64,000 nt of DNA from assembly GCF_026240905.1 (NCBI RefSeq), contig NZ_JAPEVI010000003.1:3100001-3164000 (forward strand), in the 5' to 3' direction. How positions within the stretch are numbered: position 1 is the stretch's first letter; the number at the start of each line of letters is the position of its first letter. The notes below the pieces were generated by a model. The model worked only from the letters and a program-made list of their open reading frames with translations, was not told the DNA's origin and did not search any database. This document shows, piece after piece, positions 10,029 to 18,143 of the stretch. Both the position numbers and the translations under genes were made by a program. Origin of the DNA: Roseibium salinum. GTDB lineage: Bacteria > Pseudomonadota > Alphaproteobacteria > Rhizobiales > Stappiaceae.

Positions 10029-10057
10029 GTTCTAGCGCCAACGCGTCTAAACGTCAA
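10029..10057 (-). promoter_or_regulatory. sigma70-type promoter of the sdh operon
   Basis: On the minus strand TTGACG (10052-10057) and TAGAAC (10029-10034) are separated by exactly 17 bases and sit about 75 bases before the sdhC start. This is the best promoter match in the gap between glsA and sdhC. Confidence 0.65.
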
Positions 10058-10143
10058 AATATCCTATAGGCCTAATTGCATCGAAACCACTTCTGAATCG
10101 TTTAAATTGCCGTGGCGCAACATTAAACGCCGCCACCTCACCT

Positions 10144-11076
10144 TTAGGTCACCTGCTCATGGCCTTGCGGAACTCCGAAAACCGACCAGCCGGTCTTGCG
10201 GGCGAAGGCTTCCATCGCCTCGGTGCCGAGCTTGGAGTTTCCGTAAGGGTTGAGACCCGGAGACCATACGGCGATGGAGGCCCTCCCGGGCGAAACCACC
10301 AGAATGCCGCCGCCAACGCCGCTCTTGCCCGGCATGCCGACGCGGAAGGCGAAATCCCCGGACCCGTCATAGTGGCCGCAGGTCATCATCAGCGCATTGA
10401 TCCGGCGGCGCCGTTCGGCCGAGACGAGCGCGGGCATCTTGTCCCCGTCGACGAGAAAGCGCCCGGCCATGGCCAGTTGGCGGCAGGTCATCTCGACCCC
10501 GCACTGGTGGCAGTAGGTCCCCAGCACCTTGTCGATCGATGCCTGCATGTTGCCGAAAGAGGCGAGGTAATGCGCCAGCGAATAATTGCGGTGGGCGGTG
10601 GCCAGTTCCGAGCGCGCCACCTTCTCGTTGATATGAATGCCATCATCGTCCGCGGCGGCCCGGATGAAGCGCAGAAGCTCGCCAAGCGCTTCACGCGGGC
10701 TGGAGCCGGCAAGGTAGGTGTCCGTGGTCACCAGCGCACCGGCATTGATGAAGGGATTGCGCGGAATGCCGTTCTCACGTTCCAGGAGCAGGACCGAATC
10801 AAAGGAAAGCCCGGAAGGCTCTCGCCCGACCCGCGTCCACATGGCATCGCCGACACGGCCGAGCGCCAGCGCCAGCGCAAAGACCTTCGAGACGGACTGG
10901 ATGGAAAACGGAACGTCGGCATCGCCGGCCGAAAAAACCCGCCCGTCGGCCATGGCGGCCGCAATCCCGAACTGGTTCGGGTCCGTGCCCGCCAGTTCGG
11001 GAATATAGGTCGCCACCCTGCCCTTGTCGGGATTGGTCGCGGCGGTGGTTGCTATCTCTTCCAGCAGTTTCTGCAT
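10144..11076 (-). CDS. glsA: Glutaminase A
   Basis: GlsA deamidates glutamine to glutamate and ammonia in the cytosol. The 310-residue product belongs to the serine-dependent beta-lactamase-like glutaminase family. The catalytic S-x-x-K is in [10 protein letters not shown] near residue 60, and further signatures are [25 protein letters not shown] (catalytic Tyr region), KMPALVSA, and [14 protein letters not shown] prefer the ATG at 11076, which has GGAG about six bases upstream; an in-frame ATG at 11088 would add four residues. It has no obvious operon partner. Confidence 0.94.
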   Translation of the reverse strand: MQKLLEEIATTAATNPDKGRVATYIPELAGTDPNQFGIAAAMADGRVFSAGDADVPFSIQSVSKVFALALALGRVGDAMWTRVGREPSGLSFDSVLLLERENGIPRNPFINAGALVTTDTYLAGSSPREALGELLRFIRAAADDDGIHINEKVARSELATAHRNYSLAHYLASFGNMQASIDKVLGTYCHQCGVEMTCRQLAMAGRFLVDGDKMPALVSAERRRRINALMMTCGHYDGSGDFAFRVGMPGKSGVGGGILVVSPGRASIAVWSPGLNPYGNSKLGTEAMEAFARKTGWSVFGVPQGHEQVT

Positions 11077-11186
11077 CTGCCTCTCCATACTGGCTTGGCA
11101 GTTCTTCAGATTGCCGGCGAAGATGCAAGTCCTGGAAAGCGTCGGCAGTCAGCGGACGCCGTCATTCAGGACCGCGGTCCGGAATA

Positions 11187-11876
11187 TCAACCCTCGCGGG
11201 CTCCCGCATATCCGGGCTGGCGGGCGTAAAGCAGCTTGAAAAGATGCATCATGAATATGGTCGCGAAAATCGGGGTGACCAGGTTCAGCACCGGCACGGC
11301 CAGCAGGGCGGCAATGACGAGGCCGCCGATAAACACGGTTCCGCTCCTCGCTTTGCGGAAAGCCTTGGCCTCTGCCGGAGGCAGGAAGCGCATGGCGGCG
11401 AATTCGAAGAATTCGCGGCCGAGCAGATAGCCGTTCACGACAAAGAATGCCACCAGGTTGACGCCCGGGATCAGCAGCAGCAGCAGGGCAAGGATATTGC
11501 CGAGGATCACGACGCCGGTGAACTTGATCGTCTGGCCGACCGATTGCGCAAGCGGCAGCGCCTTGCCGGGCCGGTCGCCGGGATAATCCCGCGCTTCGAC
11601 AATATCGGCGACATCGTCCTGAAAGAGGCCCGCAAACAGCGCCGAAATGGGCGCGATCAGAAACCCGAGCGCGAACACGGCACCGATGCCGGTGAGGACC
11701 GAAACGACCGTGTCCATCCAGCCATAGGGCAGCTCGAGAAAATTCACCACCAGGCCCTGCAACACGACCCAGATCACCAACAGGACGGCGAGCGTGAATC
11801 CGAGCATTTTCCAGAAGATCGACCGGAAAGGCCGTTCGAAAACCTGAGACATGGCTCGGGAAGCTGCCTGGAACAT
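11187..11876 (-). CDS. EI24/CysZ-like integral membrane protein
   Basis: The 229-residue protein has about six hydrophobic segments, among them FTLAVLLVIWVVLQGLVV, ILGNILALLLLLIPGVNLVAF and GGLVIAALLAVPVLNLVTPIFATIFM. The arrangement, with the motif YLLGREFFEFAAMR before the last helices, matches the EI24 domain family that includes the sulfate permease CysZ. In alphaproteobacteria such proteins are often labelled sulfate transporter family without test. It stands alone, 110 bases upstream of glsA on the same strand. Confidence 0.75.
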   Translation of the reverse strand: MFQAASRAMSQVFERPFRSIFWKMLGFTLAVLLVIWVVLQGLVVNFLELPYGWMDTVVSVLTGIGAVFALGFLIAPISALFAGLFQDDVADIVEARDYPGDRPGKALPLAQSVGQTIKFTGVVILGNILALLLLLIPGVNLVAFFVVNGYLLGREFFEFAAMRFLPPAEAKAFRKARSGTVFIGGLVIAALLAVPVLNLVTPIFATIFMMHLFKLLYARQPGYAGAREG

Positions 11877-12120
11877 GGAACCCCTTCGGTCGGATCGTGG
11901 ACCTCATGCACATAGGAAATCGGGGCCCGGAACACAAGATGCCCCGTTCGCGGCAAAACTTAGCGCTGTATGCATTGCATCGCGCAACTGAGTTTGGATC
12001 AGCGTCCAGCCGGATTTTCCGCATGCCGGGGATCTATTCTGCTGCGGTTATCGGTTTGAGAAGTGAGTTCTGATGAGCCTTCGGGGACGCTTAGCATTCA
12101 AGACCCAACACACGCCAAGT

Positions 12121-12525
12121 TCAAGCTGACGGGTTATCTCGATACAGGGGCTTGCACCCTTCGTATTCCCATTCGAAATTTCTTCGCAAACACGGAAGGC
12201 TCGCTTCGTACGATCCGGCGTCGCATTTCCTCACCCTGTCCCGGATCCAATTCTCGGCAATATTCATGTCGATGCTGGAAAAACGCTTGTACTTCACGCT
12301 TTCGCGCCCGGCGCGTTTTGCTGCATGTTTCATCCTCTGCGTTTCACCGCACAAGATCATCAAGTTGAAGTCATTTGCGCTCTTAGACCCGACTTCACCT
12401 ATGCCGATCGTCACGTATATTGCGAGTTCATTCAGGCCTTCGACAGGAAACTCCTTCAGGTCCTCAATGTCTTCATTGCCGTGGAAAGTCAGGAAATATT
12501 TGATTTCAAGGCTTGGTTCGGTCAC
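12121..12525 (-). CDS. Immunity protein Imm8-like, orphan, downstream of recR
   Basis: The 134-residue soluble protein has features I associate with the Imm8 family: an early beta-rich section with YVTIGIGEVGSKSANDFNLMILC, then helices, and a late W-x-x-x-x-x-x-C plus LRRNFEWEYEG segment. Imm8 proteins protect the producing cell against a toxin. No toxin-like gene is adjacent. It starts at GTG with GGGGAG just upstream and begins 10 bases after the recR stop, so it rides on the recR transcript. Its GC content looks lower than its neighbours, which suggests recent acquisition. The family call is from pattern memory and moderate; the alternative is an unnamed hypothetical protein. Confidence 0.6.
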   Translation of the reverse strand: MTEPSLEIKYFLTFHGNEDIEDLKEFPVEGLNELAIYVTIGIGEVGSKSANDFNLMILCGETQRMKHAAKRAGRESVKYKRFSSIDMNIAENWIRDRVRKCDAGSYEASLPCLRRNFEWEYEGCKPLYRDNPSA

Positions 12526-12535
12526 GGCACTCCCC

Positions 12536-13144
12536 TCAGAACCGCGTCCGTGCCTTCAGCGCCTGGGACAGCGTCCCCTCGTCCAGGTAGTCCAGTTCCC
12601 CGCCGACAGGGACACCGTGGGCCAGGCGGGTGACGTTGATGTCGAGGTGGGAAAGCTGGTCCATGATGTAATGGGCGGTGGTCTGGCCCTCGACCGTCGC
12701 GTTGATCGCCAGGATAACTTCGCTGAAGCCTTCCAAGCTGCAGCGGTCGATCAGCGAGGCAAGGTTCAGATCGTCCGGGCCGATGCCGTCGAGCGGGGAA
12801 AGCGTCCCGCCGAGCACATGGTATCGGGCATTGATTGCGCTGGCGCGCTCCAGCGCCCAGAGGTCGGCGACATCCTCCACCACCACAAGAAGGCCGGGAT
12901 CGCGCCTGGGATCCGAACAGATGGTGCAGGGATCGGACGTATCGACGGTGCCGCAGGTGGAGCAGATGCCGATCTCCTTCACCGCCACGCCCATGGCCTC
13001 GGCGAGCGGCACCAGAAGCTGGTCCTTTTTCTTGATGAGATGCAGGGCGGCACGGCGGGCGGAGCGCGGGCCGAGGCCCGGCAGCTTGGCCAGCAGCTGA
13101 ATCAGCCGCTCGATTTCCGGACCTGCGACACTCTTTTGCGCCAT
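12536..13144 (-). CDS. recR: Recombination mediator protein RecR
   Basis: RecR, with RecF and RecO, loads RecA on SSB-coated gaps. The 202 residues show the helix-hairpin-helix [18 protein letters not shown], the four-cysteine zinc finger [16 protein letters not shown], and a Toprim domain ([15 protein letters not shown]) with the C-terminal ATP-motif-like segment ending in [17 protein letters not shown]. It follows ybaB by 105 bases in the classic dnaX-ybaB-recR order. Confidence 0.97.
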   Translation of the reverse strand: MAQKSVAGPEIERLIQLLAKLPGLGPRSARRAALHLIKKKDQLLVPLAEAMGVAVKEIGICSTCGTVDTSDPCTICSDPRRDPGLLVVVEDVADLWALERASAINARYHVLGGTLSPLDGIGPDDLNLASLIDRCSLEGFSEVILAINATVEGQTTAHYIMDQLSHLDINVTRLAHGVPVGGELDYLDEGTLSQALKARTRF

Positions 13145-13249
13145 TCCCGTTTTCTTCCAGTTTCACCCGACTTGGACGAAAGGCTTGCCTCCCGTCCGAC
13201 GGTTCAGGGCCGTGGAAAACGGCTCTCCCCGGCAACCCTTACTCCAAAT

Positions 13250-13570
13250 TCAAAACGGCAGTTTCATGCCGGGGGGCAGGCCGAGGCCGCCCATAAGCTC
13301 CTGGGTTTTCTCCTGAATGGCCTGGTCGACTTTCACGCGCCCGTCGGCGTGGGCCGCGATGATCAGGTCTTCCAGGATCTCGCCTTCACCCTCTTTCAGA
13401 AGCGACGGATCGATCTTCAGGCTCTTGAGCTCGCCCTTGCCGTTGAGCCGCAGGGAAACCAGGCCGCCGCCGGCCGACCCATCCGCCTCGATCTCAACGA
13501 TCTGTTCCTGCAGCGAGCCCATCTGCTCCTGCATCTGCTTGGCCTGTTTCATCATCTTGAGGAAATCCAT
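13250..13570 (-). CDS. Nucleoid-associated protein YbaB/EbfC
   Basis: This 106-residue DNA-binding dimer has the Met/Gln-rich N-terminal helix MDFLKMMKQAKQMQEQMG, the central sheet with LRLNGKGELKSLKIDPSLL, and the C-terminal Gly/Leu tail of the family. The ATG at 13570 has AGGAG about 7 bases upstream; the frame extends seven residues further without support. It lies between dnaX and recR and is probably cotranscribed with them. Confidence 0.95.
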   Translation of the reverse strand: MDFLKMMKQAKQMQEQMGSLQEQIVEIEADGSAGGGLVSLRLNGKGELKSLKIDPSLLKEGEGEILEDLIIAAHADGRVKVDQAIQEKTQELMGGLGLPPGMKLPF

Positions 13571-13660
13571 GGGGCTAGCTCCTTCCAACACCTCATGCGC
13601 CTGCCAACGCGGGGCGCTCTTGTTATCTAAGTTTCGCTTTTAAAGAACAATGCCTGCGGA

Positions 13661-15574
13661 TCAATCGTCTTCGTCATTGCCCAGCGCTTCGTTGAGCAGG
13701 GGATCGTTCAGAAGCGGATCGGCCAAGGCGGCTTCATCTTCGTCGGTGACCTGAACCTTCACGTCGACGACCCTGGCCCCCGGGAACTGGGAGAGCAACG
13801 CGGCAACGGTCGGATGCGACTTCGCGTCGGACAGGAGCTGCTGCTGATTGGCTTCCTGTTCCTCGTGAATGGTCGGGCGCCCTTGCGTGCGCGAGACGAC
13901 CACGAACCAGCGCTGACCGGTCCATTCCATCAGCTTGCGGCCGAGCTCACCGGCAATATCGGGCGGCGCATCTTCGGTCGGCTGGATCTCGATCTTGCCG
14001 GGCTCGAATTTCACCAGCCGCATCTGCCGCTGGATCGCGACCTTCATCGGAATGTCGCGATTTTCGGAAGCAAGCGCGGCGCAATCGTGGAGGCTGCGCA
14101 GATTGTGGGCGGGCTCGGCCGCGATCTCCGGCTCGGGCGCCATCTGCGGCGCTGCCCGCTCGTTCGGCATGCCGCCCTGGATGGCGGAAAGCTGCGGCCG
14201 GGCGCCGCTTCGCATGGTCGGCCCGCTGCCCGACGAACCGGAGGACCGCGGCATGCCGACGGCCATTGCCTGGGTGCCGCCGCCGGAAGGCGCGCCGCCG
14301 CCACCTGAGGGGACACCGCCGCCGCCAAACGGATTCCGGCCGTTCCTGACCTGCTCCATCAATTCGCCCGGATCGGGCAGGTCGGCGGCATAGGCCAGAC
14401 GCACGAGAACCATGTCGGCAGCTGCCAGGGGCTTTGACGACGCGTGAACTTCCTGAACGCCCTTCAGAAGGATCTGCCAGGCACGGGAGAGGAGGCGGAC
14501 CGACAGTTTCTCGGCAAATTCCCGCCCCCGGCCTCTTTCGGCCTCCGTGACGGAGGCCTCGTCGGCGGATTTCGGGGCTACCTTCATGCGGGTTACCAGA
14601 TGGGTGAAGTCGGCAAGATCCGTCAACACGACCGCCGGATCCGCACCGACCTCATATTGACCCTGAAGTTCGCCCAGCGCCTCTTCGATGCGGCCGGCCA
14701 TCAGGTGGCCGAAGAGATCGATCACCCGCGCCCGGTCGGCGAGGCCGAGCATCTGGCGCAGGTCTTCCACCTCGATCCGGCCCGCTCCATGGGCCATCGC
14801 CTGATCGAGCAGCGAGAGGGAATCGCGGGCCGAGCCTTCACCTGCCCGGGCGATCAGCATCAGGGCTTCGTCGGAAATCCGGATATCTTCCGCGTCCGAA
14901 ATCCGGCGCAGCAGTCCGATCAGCTTCGACTGCTCGATGCGGCGCAGGTCGAAGCGCTGGCAGCGGGACAGAACCGTGATCGGAACCTTGCGGATCTCGG
15001 TGGTGGCGAAGATGAACTTCACGTGCTCCGGCGGCTCTTCCAGGGTCTTCAAGAGACCGTTGAACGCCGCGTTGGACAGCATGTGCACTTCGTCGATGAT
15101 ATAGACCTTGTAGCGCGCCGTGGCCGGACGGTAGCGGGCGGCATCGATGATCTCGCGGATATCGCCGATGCCGGTATGGGAGGCGGCGTCCATCTCGATG
15201 ACGTCGACATGGCGGCCTTCCATGATCGCCTTGCAGTGCGTGCCTTCCTGCGAAAGCTTCACCGTCGGCTTGTCGGCAAGGCCCGGCACTTCGTAATTGA
15301 GGCCGCGCGCCAGGATACGGGCGGTGGTCGTCTTGCCGACCCCGCGCACGCCGGTCAGCATCCAGGCCTGGGCGATGCGCCCGGTTTCGAAAGCGTTTTC
15401 CAGCGTCTGCACCATCGGCTCCTGGCCGACCAGATCCTCAAACGTCTTCGGACGGTATTTCCGCGCCAGAACGCGGTAAGCACCATCTTGCGATGCCGGT
15501 TTGGCGGTCACGTGATCGTCCATCAGTCCCGGCGCCTCACCGGCGCCACCTTGCAGAAAGCCTGTCTCATCCAT
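13661..15574 (-). CDS. dnaX: DNA polymerase III subunits gamma and tau
   Basis: DnaX is the clamp-loader ATPase that also holds the polymerase cores together. Motifs are the ARKYRPKTFEDLVGQ entry, Walker A GVRGVGKTTTAR, Walker B region YIIDEVHMLSNAAFN, the SRC sensor (TVLSRCQRFDLRR), and a Pro/Gly-rich linker before the tau C-terminal domain ending LGNDEDD. The zinc-knuckle cysteines found in gammaproteobacterial DnaX are almost absent (only GTHCKAI remains), as is usual for alphaproteobacteria. I used the ATG at 15574 (637 residues); ATGs at 15586 and 15523 are also possible and none has a strong ribosome-binding site. I did not identify a slippery site for making gamma. Confidence 0.94.
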   Translation of the reverse strand: MDETGFLQGGAGEAPGLMDDHVTAKPASQDGAYRVLARKYRPKTFEDLVGQEPMVQTLENAFETGRIAQAWMLTGVRGVGKTTTARILARGLNYEVPGLADKPTVKLSQEGTHCKAIMEGRHVDVIEMDAASHTGIGDIREIIDAARYRPATARYKVYIIDEVHMLSNAAFNGLLKTLEEPPEHVKFIFATTEIRKVPITVLSRCQRFDLRRIEQSKLIGLLRRISDAEDIRISDEALMLIARAGEGSARDSLSLLDQAMAHGAGRIEVEDLRQMLGLADRARVIDLFGHLMAGRIEEALGELQGQYEVGADPAVVLTDLADFTHLVTRMKVAPKSADEASVTEAERGRGREFAEKLSVRLLSRAWQILLKGVQEVHASSKPLAAADMVLVRLAYAADLPDPGELMEQVRNGRNPFGGGGVPSGGGGAPSGGGTQAMAVGMPRSSGSSGSGPTMRSGARPQLSAIQGGMPNERAAPQMAPEPEIAAEPAHNLRSLHDCAALASENRDIPMKVAIQRQMRLVKFEPGKIEIQPTEDAPPDIAGELGRKLMEWTGQRWFVVVSRTQGRPTIHEEQEANQQQLLSDAKSHPTVAALLSQFPGARVVDVKVQVTDEDEAALADPLLNDPLLNEALGNDEDD

Positions 15575-15708
15575 GTGCTGCACCATAGCGGCTTTTTTAA
15601 AAAGTTGGACGGGCTTTTGAAAGTTTTTCTGTGCATGGCATCCTGGAAACCGGCAGGGCGTCTGCCCTGTCCGATTGGAAAGATCCCAGGGCGGAACACG
15701 TCGGTGCA

Positions 15709-15740
15709 AAACAAAAAAGCACTGCGCTATCCGGCAGTGC
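15709..15740 (-). terminator. Terminator of the SRP RNA gene
   Basis: A 7-bp stem GCACTGC/GCAGTGC is followed on the minus strand by TTTTTTGTTTT. It ends ffs and insulates it from dnaX. Confidence 0.85.
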
Positions 15741-15765
15741 TCATCGTCTCTTCAAACGAAAACGA

Positions 15766-15872
15766 AGGGTGGGAGGCTGGCACGGTGACCCGTGCCGATG
15801 CTCGTTAGGGCTGCTTCCTTCCGGACCTGACCCGGTTGGCGAGTGGCTCGTCCACCACCAACCTCCCGAGGG
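15766..15872 (-). ncRNA. ffs: Signal recognition particle RNA, small bacterial type (4.5S)
   Basis: The minus strand carries the SRP RNA hallmark GGTCAGGTCCGGAAGGAAGCAGCC region (about 15810-15833): the GGAA tetraloop and the asymmetric loop that binds Ffh. Flanking complementary segments (GGGAGGTTGG near the 5' end and CCAGCCTCCC near the 3' end) close the long hairpin. The RNA works with Ffh and FtsY in co-translational membrane targeting. It has its own promoter and terminator; ends are approximate to a few bases. Confidence 0.95.
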
Positions 15873-15875
15873 CCT

Positions 15876-15904
15876 TATATCAGAAGACACACGGGGTTTG
15901 GCAA
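15876..15904 (-). promoter_or_regulatory. Promoter of ffs
   Basis: On the minus strand TTGCCA (15899-15904) and GATATA (15876-15881) are 17 bases apart, and the expected start falls at the 5' end of the SRP RNA. Confidence 0.7.
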
Positions 15905-16053
15905 GGGGGCGGCCGATGTTTTTTCTTTGCCGGAAACGCTGAAGGGACGAACGGCAAAACAGGTTCGCATCTCCCGCCTTCTCGCCCTATGCTGTAATGT
16001 CGGCGCCGGACACGCGAAGCACCACATTCCTCGATCTCTCTGGATGACGCGAC

Positions 16054-16473
16054 ATGACCTTTTTCAACCTCAATCCGCGCCTGGAAGGCGACAGCCATTT
16101 CGTTGCCGATCTGCCGCTTTCGACGGTTAGGCTGATGAAGGATGCCAATTATCCCTGGCTGCTGCTTATTCCGCGCCAGCAGGACCTGGTTGAAATCATC
16201 GATCTCGACGAGGACGACCAGCAGCAGCTGATGCGGGAAATCGCCCTGGCCAGCAAGGCTCTCCGATCCGCCGTGAATTGCGAGAAACTGAACGTCGCCG
16301 CGCTCGGCAACCAGGTCTCGCAGCTGCATGTGCATGTGATCGCCCGCACCCGCGACGACGCGGCCTGGCCCGGGCCCGTGTGGGGCGTCGTTCCCCCGCA
16401 AGCCTACGACCCGGCAAAGGCGGAAAACCTGGTCGAGCATCTTCGGGACGCCTTCACGTCGGATGACGGCTAG
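16054..16473 (+). CDS. HIT-domain protein with Gln in the first triad position
   Basis: The 139-residue protein has the histidine-triad fold order: FVADLPLSTVRLMKDANYPWLLLIPR, then a helix, then NVAALGNQVSQLHVHVIAR. HIT proteins are nucleotide hydrolases or transferases with an H-x-H-x-H-x-x site. Here the run is Q-L-H-V-H-V, so the first triad His is Gln while the catalytic middle and last His remain, a form I recall from other alphaproteobacterial HIT proteins. The substrate is unknown. It precedes nudC by 89 bases on the same strand. Confidence 0.88.
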   Translation: MTFFNLNPRLEGDSHFVADLPLSTVRLMKDANYPWLLLIPRQQDLVEIIDLDEDDQQQLMREIALASKALRSAVNCEKLNVAALGNQVSQLHVHVIARTRDDAAWPGPVWGVVPPQAYDPAKAENLVEHLRDAFTSDDG

Positions 16474-16562
16474 GACACGGCGCCCATCTGGACATGGGAC
16501 TTTCGCCATCCTAGTTTCCACTGCGTCCCAGTCTGCCAGACATCTTTCCAAGGATTCAGAAC

Positions 16563-17504
16563 ATGCACGCTCCTGCCGCCGATCTCCAGGCAATGGAGAT
16601 GAGTTTTCTCGGCAATAGTCTCGACCGGCAATCGACGCGCCGTGGCGACAAGGCCTATCTCGACGGTCTCCTGACCGGGCGCGACACCAGGATCGTGCTT
16701 TCGACCGACAGGACTCTCGTCTTTGCCGCCGCAGAGACATTGACGATGGGCCATGACCTGCCGGCCGCCAAAGCGCTCGGTGCCGATCCGGAGGAGCTGG
16801 TGTTTCTGGGCTTGAGGCCCGAAAACGGTCAGGCGATCTTTGCAACGACGCTGCCGGTCGGCGACGAGGAGCTGGCGGAGCGGACGGACCTGAGGCTGGA
16901 AGACTTGAGGACGCTCGCCCTCAAGAACCTGCTTCCGCCGGAAGATTTGGGCCCGCTCGCCCAGGCCCGCGCCCTGATCCACTGGCACCGCACGCACCGG
17001 TTCTGCTCCCGCTGCGGCGCGAGGACCGTGATGTCCGAGGCGGGATACCGGCGCGATTGTCCGGACTGCGGCGGACAGCACTTTCCGCGCACTGATCCTT
17101 GCGTGATCATGCTGATCACGGACGGCGAGCGGGCCCTGCTCGGCCGCCCGCCCCGTCTGGCGGAAGGGATCTACACCACGCTTGCCGGCTTCATGGAGCC
17201 CGGCGAGACCATCGAACAGGCGGTCCGGCGCGAAACGCTGGAGGAATCCGGCATCAGGGTGAGCGATGTCCGGCTGATCTCGAATCAGCCATGGCCGTTT
17301 CCGGCAAACCTCATGCTCGGCTGCATGGGCACCGCCGTTTCCACCGAGATCCAGATCGAGGATGACGAGCTGGAAGCCTGCAAGTGGTGCGACCGGGACG
17401 AAGTCCGCCGGATGATCGCGGGCACGCATCCGGAGGGGCACAGGATCCCGCCGCCGATCTCGATCGCCCATGAACTGATCGTCGGCTGGCTGGAAAACGA
17501 ATGA
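16563..17504 (+). CDS. nudC: NAD(+) diphosphatase / NAD-RNA decapping hydrolase NudC
   Basis: NudC hydrolyses NADH and NAD to NMN and AMP and removes NAD caps from RNA. The 313 residues contain an N-terminal NudC domain, a zinc ribbon with CSRCGARTVM...CPDCG near residues 145-165, and a Nudix box GFMEPGETIEQAVRRETLEESGI. The diagnostic NADH pyrophosphatase motif SNQPWPFPANLMLG follows it. AAGGA precedes the ATG. Its stop overlaps the next start by four bases (ATGA). Confidence 0.95.
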   Translation: MHAPAADLQAMEMSFLGNSLDRQSTRRGDKAYLDGLLTGRDTRIVLSTDRTLVFAAAETLTMGHDLPAAKALGADPEELVFLGLRPENGQAIFATTLPVGDEELAERTDLRLEDLRTLALKNLLPPEDLGPLAQARALIHWHRTHRFCSRCGARTVMSEAGYRRDCPDCGGQHFPRTDPCVIMLITDGERALLGRPPRLAEGIYTTLAGFMEPGETIEQAVRRETLEESGIRVSDVRLISNQPWPFPANLMLGCMGTAVSTEIQIEDDELEACKWCDRDEVRRMIAGTHPEGHRIPPPISIAHELIVGWLENE

Positions 17505-18079
17505 GCTGGTGCGTTTACCTGACCCATCCGGAGGTCCGGATCGATCCGGACGTGCCGGTGCCGGAATGGGGCCTGTCGGAGCTTGGCCGGGAGCGGGCAA
17601 CCAAGGCGGTCCGGCAGCCCTTTGCCAGGGACGTCAGGCAGGTCGTCTCCAGCGACGAACGCAAGGCGATAGAGACCGCACAGGTCTTTGCCGGGCACCT
17701 GAGGGTTTTCCACCGGGTCTATAATTTCCTGCACGAGAACGACAGGAGCGCCACGGGCTTTCTCCCGCCGGCCGAATTCGAGACGACCGCCGATGCGTTC
17801 TTTGCAAATCCCGGCGAGTCCGTCCGCGGTTGGGAACGGGCGATCGATGCGCAGAACCGGGTGGTCAACGGGATCAGGAGCGTCCTGCGCCAGATCCCGG
17901 ACGACCATCCGGTCCTCTTCGTCGGACATGGCGCCGTCGGCACGCTGCTGATGTGCCATCTGATGGGCGAACCGATCACAAGGCAGCGCGACCAGAAACG
18001 GGGCGGCAGCTGGTACCGTTTCGAAAAACGCTGGCTGATGGACCAGATGGGCCGCCATCTGGCGTGGACAGAGCTGTGA
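17501..18079 (+). CDS. Histidine-phosphatase-fold protein with degenerate first motif
   Basis: The 192-residue protein looks like a phosphoglycerate-mutase-like phosphatase: a first strand CVYLTHPEV, then WGLSELGRERA, SSDERKAIETA, a central VPxxF-like section, and VLFVGHGAVGTLLMCHL with the second catalytic His. The first motif is THPEV where active members have RHG(E/Q)(S/T), so the nucleophile His is kept but the arginine before it is gone. It overlaps nudC by 4 bases and is surely cotranscribed and coupled. It may be a weak phosphatase, act on another substrate, or be non-catalytic. Confidence 0.8.
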   Translation: MSWCVYLTHPEVRIDPDVPVPEWGLSELGRERATKAVRQPFARDVRQVVSSDERKAIETAQVFAGHLRVFHRVYNFLHENDRSATGFLPPAEFETTADAFFANPGESVRGWERAIDAQNRVVNGIRSVLRQIPDDHPVLFVGHGAVGTLLMCHLMGEPITRQRDQKRGGSWYRFEKRWLMDQMGRHLAWTEL

Positions 18080-18143
18080 GCGCTGTCGGCCCGGAGGCCG
18101 GATCATGTTAGGCTTGCCGGCACTTACACCCTGGAGCCTGCCC

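Noticed and set aside
13661..15574. Possible loss of function of DnaX because of missing zinc cysteines
   Set aside because: Absence of the zinc knuckle is usual in alphaproteobacterial DnaX and the ATPase motifs are intact.
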